Shown here: positions 1-8,835 of the stretch, one piece after another
How positions within the stretch are numbered: position 1 is the stretch's first letter
Layout: every line of letters begins with the position of its first letter
DNA from: an uncultured Nesterenkonia sp.
GTDB taxonomy: Bacteria; Actinomycetota; Actinomycetes; Actinomycetales; Micrococcaceae
Assembly (NCBI GenBank): GCA_946222885.1
Contig: CAMIAK010000004.1
Location: 164,810 to 228,809, forward strand
Direction of reading: 5' to 3'
DNA length: 64,000 bases
The notes under the pieces: generated by a model
What the model was told of the DNA's origin: nothing
The model's database searches: none
Seen by the model: only the letters and a program-made list of their open reading frames with translations
Made by a program: the position numbers and the translations under genes

Positions 1-113
1 AACAATGCAACACTGTTGAAACCAGGTCGATGGCCAATTGTGTCAATCTTGGATTCCGCACCGGATTACAAGAACGGTCCGCTCGCCACAGGGCAGATCG
101 AGGAGGCAAGAAG

Positions 114-1403
114 ATGCTCAACAAGCGAACTGCACCCACGGCAGGGGCGCTCGTCCTAGCGCTGGCTCTGACGAGCTGCGGCGGCGGCGATGCTGTGGAG
201 GAGACTGCACCTGAGGAGCTCCAGCCGGAGGAGGGCACGGAGATCCCCGAGGTCACCGTAGTCGCGGGCTGGTCGCCCATCGGCGACGGGCTCATCCCGG
301 TCATCGGTGAGCGGCTCGGATACTTCGAGGATGCAGGCATCACCTTCACCGAGGAGGACGGCCTGCAGACTGACCTCTTCGAGTCCCTCACTCCGCTGCT
401 GAACAACCAGATCGAAATCGGCGCCACTTATATGCCGCTGCTGACCCATCAGTTCGACACGGTGCATGATGAGGTCACGCCGTTCATGATGCCCACGGTT
501 TCGCACGCGCTGAAGATTCTGGCGCCGGAGGGCGAATACGACACCGTCTCCGACCTGATGGACGAGGGGATGTCCTTCGAGGAGGCCGCCGCTGAGGCCG
601 CCGAGCAGATTCGGGGCGAGGAGATGCTGCTGTTCACCGGCATCGAGCCGGAGTTCTATGAGCTGGCGTTCAGCCACGCCGATATGACGCTCAGTGATGT
701 CGAGACGACCTATATGGATGACCCGACGATGGTCACCGCGGCCCAGGCCGGGGAGGCGGACTTCGTCTCGCCCAACGGTGCGGTGCAGGTCTCCCAGCTG
801 CAGCAGTCCGGATGGGAGGTCGTCATCGATATTGCGGATGTCATCGAATACATGCCGGAGGAGGCCATGAGCCTGTCCAACACGATGACCGGATTCGTCA
901 CGACATTCGACTACGCCGAGGAGAACTGGAACACCCTGCTGCGATTCACCAGTGTGATGTTCCGGATCGTCGACCACATGGAAGAGGACGTCGAAGGGGC
1001 CACGGAGGTCTTCGTCGACTACGTCAACAGTTACACAGGCAGTGATATGAGCGCTGAGGAGGCGGCTCGCCTGTTCACCGACGGCCTCTACTTCCTGCAG
1101 GACTTCGACGAGTACGCCGACGTCGTGCTCAATGAGGACACCGCCAAGAACTACTACCAGGGAACCGATGCCCAGGTGGAGCGGCTCCAAGCGCAGGGCG
1201 TGCTTCAGGACGATCACGACACGGCGGAGATCAGCATCGCCGACCGGATCTATCAGGATCTGGTGGAGTACCGGGACCAGGCGGAGGAGCTGATCGAGAC
1301 AGCGCCCGAAGGCGAGCTGAAGGAGCAGGCCGAGACCTTCTACGAGCAGTTCAACTACCTGGACGCATACCGACTGGCTCTCACCGCTAACGAAGAGGAC
1401 TGA
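114..1403 (+). CDS. ABC transporter substrate-binding lipoprotein (NMT1/SsuA type)
   Basis: Extracytoplasmic solute receptor of the ABC importer encoded just downstream. The N-terminus has two Lys/Arg, a short hydrophobic stretch and a lipobox LTSC about 20 residues in, so the mature protein should be a Cys-anchored lipoprotein. The GWSPIGDGLIPVIGERLGYFEDAGI segment is typical of NMT1/THI5/SsuA-like receptors, although it is shortened here to GERLGYFEDAGI for recognition. I chose the ATG at 114 because GGAGG lies 8-9 nt upstream and the signal peptide begins there; an upstream in-frame ATG at 30 would bury the signal peptide. The protein is about 429 aa, longer than the usual 310-350, and acidic in its C-terminal third. 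Substrate is not visible from sequence; the linked amidohydrolase hints at an N-heterocycle or amide. Confidence 0.85.
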   Translation: MLNKRTAPTAGALVLALALTSCGGGDAVEETAPEELQPEEGTEIPEVTVVAGWSPIGDGLIPVIGERLGYFEDAGITFTEEDGLQTDLFESLTPLLNNQIEIGATYMPLLTHQFDTVHDEVTPFMMPTVSHALKILAPEGEYDTVSDLMDEGMSFEEAAAEAAEQIRGEEMLLFTGIEPEFYELAFSHADMTLSDVETTYMDDPTMVTAAQAGEADFVSPNGAVQVSQLQQSGWEVVIDIADVIEYMPEEAMSLSNTMTGFVTTFDYAEENWNTLLRFTSVMFRIVDHMEEDVEGATEVFVDYVNSYTGSDMSAEEAARLFTDGLYFLQDFDEYADVVLNEDTAKNYYQGTDAQVERLQAQGVLQDDHDTAEISIADRIYQDLVEYRDQAEELIETAPEGELKEQAETFYEQFNYLDAYRLALTANEED

Positions 1404-1409
1404 CGCTGA

Positions 1410-2252
1410 ATGTCATCCTCGACAGCTGCCGCAGCAGCGAATGCTCAGAAGGCCGCTGGGGCCCCGCGCTCGGCTGAGCCCGGTGCCTGGAAATGGCGCC
1501 TGGCGGGCATCGCCACGGTTCTGGTGCTCTGGCAGATCGCCGCGGAGATCATCGGAAGCAATGCGGTCCTCCCCGGACCGATCAGGGTCGCGGACAATTT
1601 CATCACCAATTTCGCCGGCTCACCCGCACTGACCTACCTAGGCTTGGAGTTGTCCAGCTACGCGGGCAACCTCGGTTACACAGGAGCCCTGGTGCTCAGC
1701 GGGTGGATCATCGGCGGGATGCTCGGCCTTCTCATCGGCACCGCGGCAGCCCGTTTCCAGTGGGCCCGGCACGTCAGCGAACCCGTTGTCGCAGTCTTCG
1801 GAGTTGTGCCCGTTCTCGTGGCAGCCCCGTTCTTCCTGGTCTGGTTCGGATTCGGGCCCCTGGGACAGTTCCTGCTCGTGGCCTTCTTCTGCATGGTCAT
1901 GGTGTGCGTGGTATCCCAGGCTTCCGCGCTCAACCTACCTCCTCGCTATGAGGAGTACGCCGCCATGCTGGGTGCGGGGAGGTGGAGCCGCATGCGACGA
2001 GTGACCATCCCTGCCACACTCTCCGCGAACCTGTCGGGCTTCCGCACCGCCCTCGGACAGGCGTGGGGCCTGCAGGCGGTCGCAGAGCTTCTGGGGTCGC
2101 CCGCAGGAGTCGGGCGTGCCATCGCGCTGAGGGCGGGCACAGGAGACATCGCATCAGTCCTGGCGCTGCTCATCGCGCTGGGCTGCGTGGCATTGGCGGC
2201 GGACCTCGTTCTGTCCGCCGCAGTCAGAAAGGTGACGGCATGGCAATCATGA
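1410..2252 (+). CDS. ABC transporter permease (SsuC/TauC-like), first of two
   Basis: Inner-membrane subunit of the importer, 280 aa, starting 6 nt after the receptor gene. Five to six hydrophobic segments are visible, beginning at about residue 30 (LAGIATVLVLWQIAAEII). The cytoplasmic EAA-type loop is EEYAAMLGAGRWSRMRRVTIPA followed by a short region before LSGFRTALGQAWGLQAVAELLG, which is the coupling-helix arrangement of the nitrate/sulfonate/taurine permeases. The gene runs into the ATPase gene, so the two are translationally coupled. With the second permease at 3037 it probably forms a heterodimeric channel. Confidence 0.88.
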   Translation: MSSSTAAAAANAQKAAGAPRSAEPGAWKWRLAGIATVLVLWQIAAEIIGSNAVLPGPIRVADNFITNFAGSPALTYLGLELSSYAGNLGYTGALVLSGWIIGGMLGLLIGTAAARFQWARHVSEPVVAVFGVVPVLVAAPFFLVWFGFGPLGQFLLVAFFCMVMVCVVSQASALNLPPRYEEYAAMLGAGRWSRMRRVTIPATLSANLSGFRTALGQAWGLQAVAELLGSPAGVGRAIALRAGTGDIASVLALLIALGCVALAADLVLSAAVRKVTAWQS

Positions 2253-3040
2253 CTACCGAGCAGAAGGCAGGACAGATGTCCGAGAGCTCCCGACCCCTGA
2301 TCGACATGCGCTCGATCGCTATTGAATACGGAGAGGGCAAAGAGACAGTCAGGCCCATCTCCGGCCTCGACTTGCAGATCCGGCGCGGAGAGTTCGTCTG
2401 TATCCTCGGCCCCTCTGGCCAGGGGAAGTCGACCCTGCTGCGCTCCTTGGCCGGGCTGCTGCCCGTTGCAGAGGGAGAGCTGCTGATCGACGGCAAGGAA
2501 GTGAACGGCCCCGGAGCCGATCGAGGGATGGTCTTCCAGCAGGACGCCATCCCGATGTGGCTGAAAGTTCAGGAGAACGTGTCCTTCGGCCCCCGTCTGA
2601 GGAAAGTCCCGCGCGCCGAGTACGAACCCCAGGTGGACCGTCTTCTTGAGGAGGTCGGACTTTCCGAATGGCGCACCGCATGGCCGCGACAGCTCTCCGG
2701 AGGTATGCGTAAGCGGGTAGCCATCGCCGCTGTCTTCGCCAATGACCCCGATGTCCTTCTGATGGATGAGCCCTTCGGTGCCCTCGACTACTTCACCCGC
2801 GGCAATCTGCAGAATCTCCTGCTCCGGCTGTGGGAGGACACCCGGAAGACCGTCTGCTTCGTGACCCATGACGTCGATGAGGCGCTGGTGCTCGCAGACA
2901 GGATCGTGGTGCTCGGTCAGGGCAAGATCGCCCTGGACGCCCAGGTCGACTTTCCCCGGCCCCGCGGCGAAGAACTGCGGTCCCTGCCCGAGGCCATCGA
3001 ACTGCGGCAAGAGCTGCTCCGGCAGCTGGGTGAAGCATGA
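2240..3040 (+). CDS. ABC transporter ATP-binding protein (SsuB/TauB-like)
   Basis: Nucleotide-binding subunit that powers the importer, about 266 aa. Walker A is GPSGQGKST, the Q loop is in VFQQDAIP, the signature is LSGGMRKRVAIA, Walker B is VLLMDEPFGALD and the switch is VTHDVDEAL, all intact. The start at 2240 overlaps the end of the permease gene and has AAAGGTG about 6 nt upstream; ATG at 2249, overlapping the permease TGA, is the alternative. The C-terminus overlaps the next permease start by 4 nt (ATGA). Confidence 0.92.
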   Translation: MAIMTTEQKAGQMSESSRPLIDMRSIAIEYGEGKETVRPISGLDLQIRRGEFVCILGPSGQGKSTLLRSLAGLLPVAEGELLIDGKEVNGPGADRGMVFQQDAIPMWLKVQENVSFGPRLRKVPRAEYEPQVDRLLEEVGLSEWRTAWPRQLSGGMRKRVAIAAVFANDPDVLLMDEPFGALDYFTRGNLQNLLLRLWEDTRKTVCFVTHDVDEALVLADRIVVLGQGKIALDAQVDFPRPRGEELRSLPEAIELRQELLRQLGEA

Positions 3041-3924
3041 GCGCAGCCGTGCAGATACAGAAGCGCCGGCAGCGGACCTTCGCCCAGCGCCTGCGCACCC
3101 GCCGGTCGTTGGCCGCACTGGTGGTGGGCCTTCTGGTCATTGCTGCACTCTGGCAGATAGTGGCGATGATGTACGCCCGTGCGCTGGAGAATCCGCATTA
3201 CGTCATGCCAGACCTCGGGTATGCCTTCACCGTCAGCTTGCCTCAGATCTCCGACTTCTACTCGGGAGTCTTCGGAGGCACACCGCCGGGAAGCGGCGGC
3301 AGCCGTTCCCCGGGGATGGGGCTGCTCGCACTGGTCGAACACTCCGCCGTCTCTCTGTGCCGGGTCGCAGCCGGGCTGGCGCTGGGCACACTCATCGGTG
3401 TGGTCGCAGGGATGCTAATGCAGAGCATCCGGCCACTCCGCGAGGCGTTCCTCGGAATCAGCAACTTCTTCCGGATGATGCCGCTGCTGGCCATGGGCCC
3501 CCTGTTCACCCTGTGGCTGGGCGCCACAGACCTCGCGAGCATCGTGTTCGTCACCTTCGCCGTCGCCCCGATCATGCTGATCGCAACGCTGGGGGCCATT
3601 CGCGATCTGGACACCGATCACATCAACTATGCAAGGACGCTCGGCGCCACTCCCGCTGAAGTGCGGAGAAGAATCATTCTGCCTGCCATCGTTCCCGGGA
3701 TCATCGGACCGCTGAACGTCGCAGCCGTCCTGGCATGGAGCGTTCTCCTCTCCTCCGAGCTGTGGGGCATCCAGAACGGCATCGGCTGGATGATGGGCCA
3801 GTCACTTCAGTTCTCTCAGATGGGCTCAGTCCTGATCATCGCATTGGGCTTCATCGTGCTGACATTCGCCACCGTGCAGGCGCTCGCCGCGCTGTCGCGG
3901 CGGCTGACCCGATGGGCCGAGTGA
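3037..3924 (+). CDS. ABC transporter permease (SsuC/TauC-like), second of two
   Basis: Second membrane subunit, 295 aa, overlapping the ATPase gene by ATGA. A membrane helix lies at about residues 29-46 (LAALVVGLLVIAALWQIV), then a periplasmic Gly/Pro-rich loop, then four or more helices. The EAA loop is NYARTLGATPAEVRRRIILPAI. Two different permeases with a single ATPase gene suggests an asymmetric transporter with an ATPase homodimer. Substrate unknown. Confidence 0.88.
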   Translation: MSAAVQIQKRRQRTFAQRLRTRRSLAALVVGLLVIAALWQIVAMMYARALENPHYVMPDLGYAFTVSLPQISDFYSGVFGGTPPGSGGSRSPGMGLLALVEHSAVSLCRVAAGLALGTLIGVVAGMLMQSIRPLREAFLGISNFFRMMPLLAMGPLFTLWLGATDLASIVFVTFAVAPIMLIATLGAIRDLDTDHINYARTLGATPAEVRRRIILPAIVPGIIGPLNVAAVLAWSVLLSSELWGIQNGIGWMMGQSLQFSQMGSVLIIALGFIVLTFATVQALAALSRRLTRWAE

Positions 3925-3952
3925 GCTCGGCCCTGATGAGGAAGGACTTTTC

Positions 3953-4861
3953 ATGAGTAAGAAGAAGGTGCTGGTCACCGGCGCCACCGGGCTGATCGGG
4001 CGTGAGGTCTGTGCCCTGCTCGCACAGCGGGGGCACCAGCCGGTCGCCACCGATGTGCTGCCCAGCGGAAGCAGCGACTTCCCCGTGGAGCAGTGCGATC
4101 TCCGAGACGTCCACGGATTGAACCGGATCATCGGTGACGAGATCTCCGCCATCGTCCACTGCGGCGGATTCTCCGGGCCCATGCATGGATGGACCGCTCC
4201 TCATCTGGTGGTCGATGTGAACATCACCGGAACGGAGAACCTGCTGGAGATCGCCCGCCAGCGAGGCATCGAACGCTTCGTCTACGCATCCACCGCGCAT
4301 ATCTACGGGGAGACGGACCAGGGCCCGGTCACGGAATCGGCCCCGGTGAAGCCCACGAATATCTACGGGGCCACCAAGGTGGCCGGCGAGAGTCTGGTCA
4401 CTGCGTACCAGAAGCAGTTCGGACTCGACAGCACCAGTCTGCGGTTCGGCTGGGTCTACGGCCCCCGCAGGACCACCGACTGCGTCATCCGGACCATGCT
4501 GACCGACGCACTGGAGGGACGGCCGACGCGGTTGGGATTCGGCGCAAACTTTCCCCGGCAGTTCATCGCCGTCGCCGATGCAGCACGCGCTATGGTCGCC
4601 GCCGTAGAGCACCAGGGTGAGCTCCCCGCGCAGCTGTACAACGTCACCGGCGGGGACTATCCGACGCTGGAAGAGGTCGCAGATCATGTCCGTTCGGTGC
4701 TCCCCGCAGCAGACATCGTGCTGAAGCCGGGCCAGGACCCGAACGACTCATGGCAGCACCAGATCGACATCCGCTCCATCGAGAGAGACCTGGGGTTCGC
4801 CCCGGACGTCTCCCTGCGGCAGGGCATTGAGGAGTACTCCGTATGGCTGAGCAACCAGTGA
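3953..4861 (+). CDS. NAD-dependent epimerase/dehydratase family protein
   Basis: Extended short-chain dehydrogenase of 302 aa. The Rossmann dinucleotide motif GATGLIG is at residues 10-16, and the catalytic motif is the YGATK tetrad segment (Tyr and Lys separated by three residues) with an upstream STAHIYGE loop in place of the usual SS(A/S)AVYG. GGDYP and PRQFIAVADAARAMVAA match the C-terminal substrate domain. An AGGAAGG ribosome binding site precedes ATG 3953. Its position inside the importer operon argues for oxidising or epimerising the imported compound rather than a cell-wall sugar role, but that is inference. Confidence 0.85.
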   Translation: MSKKKVLVTGATGLIGREVCALLAQRGHQPVATDVLPSGSSDFPVEQCDLRDVHGLNRIIGDEISAIVHCGGFSGPMHGWTAPHLVVDVNITGTENLLEIARQRGIERFVYASTAHIYGETDQGPVTESAPVKPTNIYGATKVAGESLVTAYQKQFGLDSTSLRFGWVYGPRRTTDCVIRTMLTDALEGRPTRLGFGANFPRQFIAVADAARAMVAAVEHQGELPAQLYNVTGGDYPTLEEVADHVRSVLPAADIVLKPGQDPNDSWQHQIDIRSIERDLGFAPDVSLRQGIEEYSVWLSNQ

Positions 4862-6126
4862 GCACTGTGTTGCAGGACGAGCGACCCCACACAACTGCAG
4901 GCTCATGGGACCTGGTGATCAGCCGAGCGGCAGTCAAAGGATGGAGCGAACCGGCCGACATCTTCGTCCGTGAAGGGATGATCGCCGAAGTGCGACCGTC
5001 CGATGAGGGCCAGCCGGCCGAGGCAGAGAACGTCGTCGACGCCGCCGGACGCATCGTGCTTCCCGGACTCATCGAGGCCCATATCCATCTCGAAAAGGCG
5101 TACCTGCTGGACAAGGTGCGCAAGGACGCTCAGACCCTCTCCGAAGCCATCTCGCTGACCGCAGAGGCCAAGCAGCAGTTCACGCCCGCGGATATGCGAG
5201 ACCGGGCTCTGCGCGTGCTGCGCCGAGCGGTGAGGCACGGGGTGACGACGCTGCGATGCCACGTCGAGCTTGATGACACGCTATCGCTCACCGCCATGGA
5301 GACGATGCTGGAGCTCCGGCATGAGGTCCGTGACAGCATCACCCTCCAGGTCGCAGCCTTCCCGCAGGAAGGCATCTTCCAACAGCACCACGGTCCACGG
5401 CTCATGCAAGAGGCTATGAGCCTGGGAGCCGACGTCGTCGGCGGCATCCCCTACAACGATTACAGCAGCGACGAGCACCTGGACTTCGTCTTCGAGCTGG
5501 CGCAGGAGTTCAACGCACCGCTAGACCTCCATATCGACTTCTCGGACAACCCCGCCCAGCGTGACATCCTCAAGGCTGTCGAACGGACGCACCAGGCAGG
5601 GATGCAGGGATCGGTCACAGCCGGTCACCTCACTTCACTGGGATCAGTGCCGGCCGCCGAGGCTCAGGAGATGAGTGCGGCCATCGCAGAAGCAGGCATC
5701 AGCGTCGTCACCCTTCCGGCCACTGACGTCTACCTCAACGGCAGAGAGGATGAGTACAGCCCCCGCCGGGGACTCACCCCTGTGCGCACCCTGATGGAGA
5801 CGGGCGCCAACGTGGCACTGGCCACCAACAATATTCAGAACCCTTTCACCCCGTTCGGACGAGGGAACATCCTCGATACCGCCGTGCTGCTAGCGGAGCT
5901 CTGTCACATGGGTACTGCACGGGACGCCGAGCGTGTTGTGGACATGATGACCGAGAACGCCGCATCGGCCATCCAGGTGCCGGGCTACGGCGTGCAGCCG
6001 GGCAGCCCGGCGGACCTCGTGATGTTCGAGGCCGAGTCAGCCCGGGGCGTCCTGACCGACTGCTTCGAGCCGCTGAAGGTATGGAAGAACGGACAATTGG
6101 CGACCCCTGAGGAGCTGCCGAAATGA
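4843..6126 (+). CDS. Cytosine-deaminase-like amidohydrolase
   Basis: Metal-dependent hydrolase of 427 aa in the amidohydrolase (TIM-barrel) superfamily. The HxH metal motif with a following Glu is visible in LIEAHIHLEKAYL (about residues 76-88), the pattern seen in CodA-type deaminases, and further metal-site candidates are LDLHIDFSD and TAGHLTSLG. Asn-rich AL.TNNIQNPFTPFGRGN matches the CodA-type loop that carries the metal-binding Asp/Asn region. The N- and C-terminal beta-sandwich segments (IVLPG... and GSPADLVMFEAES) are present. GAGGAG lies 8 nt before ATG 4843, inside the preceding gene. It likely opens or deaminates the imported N-heterocycle; the exact substrate cannot be read from sequence. 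Confidence 0.82.
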   Translation: MAEQPVSTVLQDERPHTTAGSWDLVISRAAVKGWSEPADIFVREGMIAEVRPSDEGQPAEAENVVDAAGRIVLPGLIEAHIHLEKAYLLDKVRKDAQTLSEAISLTAEAKQQFTPADMRDRALRVLRRAVRHGVTTLRCHVELDDTLSLTAMETMLELRHEVRDSITLQVAAFPQEGIFQQHHGPRLMQEAMSLGADVVGGIPYNDYSSDEHLDFVFELAQEFNAPLDLHIDFSDNPAQRDILKAVERTHQAGMQGSVTAGHLTSLGSVPAAEAQEMSAAIAEAGISVVTLPATDVYLNGREDEYSPRRGLTPVRTLMETGANVALATNNIQNPFTPFGRGNILDTAVLLAELCHMGTARDAERVVDMMTENAASAIQVPGYGVQPGSPADLVMFEAESARGVLTDCFEPLKVWKNGQLATPEELPK

Positions 6127-6872
6127 ATCGATTCGAGAACCGCGTGGTCGTCGTCGCTGGAGGAAACTCCGGCATCGGCCGCGCCGCCGCAGAACACATG
6201 CTCTCCGAAGGAGCCCATGTCTACTGCCTCGACAAGGACCAGGGTGAGCCGCCGGTCGCAGCTGCAGATGCGACAGGATCCTTCCAAGCGGTCCAGGTCG
6301 ACGCCAGGGATGAGCAGGCCATGCGGAATGCGATCGATGCTGCCGCAGAGTCCGCAGGGCGCATCGATGTCCTGGTCAACGCGGTCGGCATCGAGCTCGT
6401 CGAAGAGGCTCACCGGACCAGTACAGAACAGTGGGACCGGGTGCTGGACACCAACCTGAAATCCTACTTCCTGGCGATCAAAGCCGTCATCCCGCATATG
6501 CGCGAGGGCGGCGCCATCGTGAATGTGGCCTCGCAGCTCGCGATGGTGGGGGCCTCCCGGTTCTCCGCCTATACGGCCTCGAAGGCCGGGATCCTCGGCA
6601 TGACTCGAAGCCTCGCCCTGGAGCTGGCTCCGAAGGGAATCCGGGTTAACGCCGTCTGCCCCGGTGCGGTGGACACCCCGCTGCTGCGCCGGCAGTTCGA
6701 GGACGGCGACGGCCCTCAGGGGTCCATGCAGGACCTGGTCGGCATGCACCCGGTGGGACGGCTTGGCCGTCCCGAGGAGATCGCCGCTCCCATCGCATTC
6801 CTCGCGGGGGAGGATGCCTCCTTTATGACAGGGAGCGAAGTCGTCGTCGATGGCGGCTACACCGCCTGGTGA
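6123..6872 (+). CDS. SDR family oxidoreductase
   Basis: Classical short-chain dehydrogenase of 249 aa. The cofactor motif is GGNSGIGR near residue 12, the NAD-favouring Asp follows beta-2 (YCLDKDQ), the structural motif is NAVG, the catalytic Ser sits in NVASQLAM and the catalytic pair is YTASK. The end GSEVVVDGGYTAW is typical of the family. It overlaps the amidohydrolase stop by ATGA, so it is the last gene of the import/catabolic operon. It probably oxidises or reduces a product of that pathway. Confidence 0.88.
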   Translation: MNRFENRVVVVAGGNSGIGRAAAEHMLSEGAHVYCLDKDQGEPPVAAADATGSFQAVQVDARDEQAMRNAIDAAAESAGRIDVLVNAVGIELVEEAHRTSTEQWDRVLDTNLKSYFLAIKAVIPHMREGGAIVNVASQLAMVGASRFSAYTASKAGILGMTRSLALELAPKGIRVNAVCPGAVDTPLLRRQFEDGDGPQGSMQDLVGMHPVGRLGRPEEIAAPIAFLAGEDASFMTGSEVVVDGGYTAW

Positions 6873-7116
6873 TCGGTGACATGTCTGAGTTGTCCGTCGT
6901 TTGCTGGGTGGGACCCTGGTTAGTTCTAGGCCGCCTGGGTTTTGCCCAGCACACCTTCGAGGGTCTTCCGCTGCTCACGGCTGGGTGACCTCGTGGGCGC
7001 GCCGGGCGGCCACGTGGAACAGCCTGGACATGGCAGTAGATCCATGTCTTCGACAATATAGAACCTCGGTGACATGCCTACTCTGCATGTTCAAACCGTC
7101 CCGTGTTCCAGGAGCC
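6873..7116. other. Gene-free stretch with probable mobile-element or gene remnant
   Basis: No intact gene is supported here. An 11-bp direct repeat, TCGGTGACATG, occurs at 6873-6883 (overlapping the SDR stop) and again at 7066-7076. Between the copies the minus strand reads a short tail, SREQRKTLEGVLGKTQAA followed by a stop, that looks like the end of a former protein, with no start in the window. This fits a decayed insertion sequence or deleted gene. No transposase domain can be identified. Confidence 0.35.
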
Positions 7117-7911
7117 TCAACCTTTCAAGAACCGCCGCAGCACCTCAGTAAACACCGCCGCCTGCTCGGCATGTACCCAGTGGCCGGCGTTCTTGATGGT
7201 GGTCTGGAAGACCCGGGGGAACAGCTCCCGCATCGCCGGGGCGGCGGCCTCATCCACATAGTCGGACTTCGCGCCGGCGATCCACAGCACCGGGCCTTCG
7301 TACTGCTCGCCGCTGAACTGCGGGAAGTCGCCGATCTCATCCAGGCTCTCGTGCAGCAGCTCCAGGTTGGACTTCCACCGGAAGCCCTCCGAATCCTTGG
7401 TAAGGCTCTGCAGCAGGAACCCGCGGACCATGTCCTCGGGGATGGGCTCGCGCAGCTGCGCGTCGGCGTCGGACCGTGAGCTCAGCTTCTCCAGGTCCAG
7501 GCCGCGCAGACTGCTGAGCAGGTGGTCGAACTCATCCATGTTCTCCCGCTTCACCGGGGAGATGTCCACGATCACCAGGCTGCGGATCAGCTCCGGGTGC
7601 CGCAGCGCCAGGCACATGGCGACCTTGCCGCCCATGGAATGCCCCACCAGGTGCACCGGCTCCTCAGCCGCAGCTTCGGAACGCAGCTGCTCAGCCACCA
7701 GGTCCGCCTGCTCGATGTAGCTGAACGTCTCCGTCCGGTCGGAAGCCCCGTGATTGGGCAGGTCCACCAGCACCGACCGGTGTTCCGGCTGCAGCGCCTT
7801 GGCGATCTGGGTGAAGTTCTTCCCCTGCCCGAAGAGCCCGTGCAGGAAGACCACCGTCTCCCCGGAATCACCGACCGTCTGGGTGCTGATGGAGAACGAA
7901 CCGTCAGACAT
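7117..7911 (-). CDS. Alpha/beta-hydrolase (YbfF-like esterase)
   Basis: Cytosolic serine hydrolase of 264 aa. The nucleophile elbow is GHSMGG with Ser92; the oxyanion strand is VFLHGLFGQGKN near residue 22; the likely acid is in the IAGAKSDYVD segment and the catalytic His in NAGHWVH near the C-terminus. The HGLFG start and DLPNHGASDRT loop are close to the YbfF acyl-CoA-ester/short-chain esterase group. It stands alone, divergent from ku. Natural substrate unknown. Confidence 0.82.
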   Translation of the reverse strand: MSDGSFSISTQTVGDSGETVVFLHGLFGQGKNFTQIAKALQPEHRSVLVDLPNHGASDRTETFSYIEQADLVAEQLRSEAAAEEPVHLVGHSMGGKVAMCLALRHPELIRSLVIVDISPVKRENMDEFDHLLSSLRGLDLEKLSSRSDADAQLREPIPEDMVRGFLLQSLTKDSEGFRWKSNLELLHESLDEIGDFPQFSGEQYEGPVLWIAGAKSDYVDEAAAPAMRELFPRVFQTTIKNAGHWVHAEQAAVFTEVLRRFLKG

Positions 7912-7983
7912 CTTCAGCCTCCTGCAGGAATTGCCACGCCGTATGCCCTCGCCACTCTACGCGGTGGATGATTGGATGGGCCC

Positions 7984-8835
7984 ATGCGAGCTATCTGGTC
8001 AGGTGAGGTGTCCTTCGGTCTGGTCAGCGTGCCGGTGAAGCTCTACTCGGCCACCAAGAGCCACGACGTCAGCCTCCATCAGGTCCACGACGCCGACGGC
8101 GGACGCATCCGCTATCAGCGCCGGTGCGAGGTCTGCGAGAAGAAGATCGACTACAAGAACATCGACCGCGCCTATGACGACGGCGAATCCACGGTGGTCA
8201 TCACCAAGGAGGAGATGGGGGAGCTGCCCGCCGACGAGTCCAAGGAGATCGCCGTCGAGCAGTTCGTCCCCGAGGAGCAGATCGACTCGCTCATCCTGGA
8301 CAAGGCCTACTTCCTGGAGCCCGCCGGCAAATCCGCCAAGTCCTATGTGCTGCTGCGCCGCACACTGGAGGACGCCGAGCGGGTCGCCATCGTGAAGTTC
8401 ACCCTGCGTTCCCGGACCCGGCTGGCCGCCCTGCGCGTCCGCGAGGATGTCATCATCCTGCAGACCATGCGCTGGGCCGATGAGATGCGCGACGCCGACT
8501 TCGACATCCCGAAGTCCAAGGTCACCAAGAAGGAACTCGAGATGGCGTCCTCCCTGGTGGAGTCCTACTCCGAGGACTTCGACCCGGAGCGCTTCACCGA
8601 CGAATACCAGGAGCAGCTCCAGGAGCTCATCGACGAGAAGCTCGAGCACGGCGAGGACATCGACACCGAGGCCACCTTCGGCGAGACCGATGAGGAGGAC
8701 GAGGGCGAAGGCAACGTCGTCGACCTCATGGAGGCCCTGAAGAAGTCCGTGGACGAGCGCCGCAAGAACAGCGGCGGGGGAGGGTCCACCAGCTCCGGAA
8801 AGTCCTCCGGCAGCTCCAAGAAGAAGGCGAGCTGA
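7984..8835 (+). CDS. ku: Non-homologous end-joining protein Ku
   Basis: Bacterial Ku homodimer that binds DNA double-strand ends. The N-terminus MRAIWSGEVSFGLVSVPVKLYSAT is diagnostic (first 20 residues are enough), followed by the HQVHDADGGRIRYQRRC segment and the Ku beta-barrel. It is 283 aa, ending in a Ser/Gly/Lys-rich tail (KSSGSSKKKAS) that could bind DNA. I chose ATG 7984 because Ku proteins begin MRAIW; an upstream TTG at 7972 adds four residues. No ligD lies beside it, so its ligase partner must be elsewhere. It ends flush against the convergent NUDIX gene. Confidence 0.95.
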   Translation: MRAIWSGEVSFGLVSVPVKLYSATKSHDVSLHQVHDADGGRIRYQRRCEVCEKKIDYKNIDRAYDDGESTVVITKEEMGELPADESKEIAVEQFVPEEQIDSLILDKAYFLEPAGKSAKSYVLLRRTLEDAERVAIVKFTLRSRTRLAALRVREDVIILQTMRWADEMRDADFDIPKSKVTKKELEMASSLVESYSEDFDPERFTDEYQEQLQELIDEKLEHGEDIDTEATFGETDEEDEGEGNVVDLMEALKKSVDERRKNSGGGGSTSSGKSSGSSKKKAS

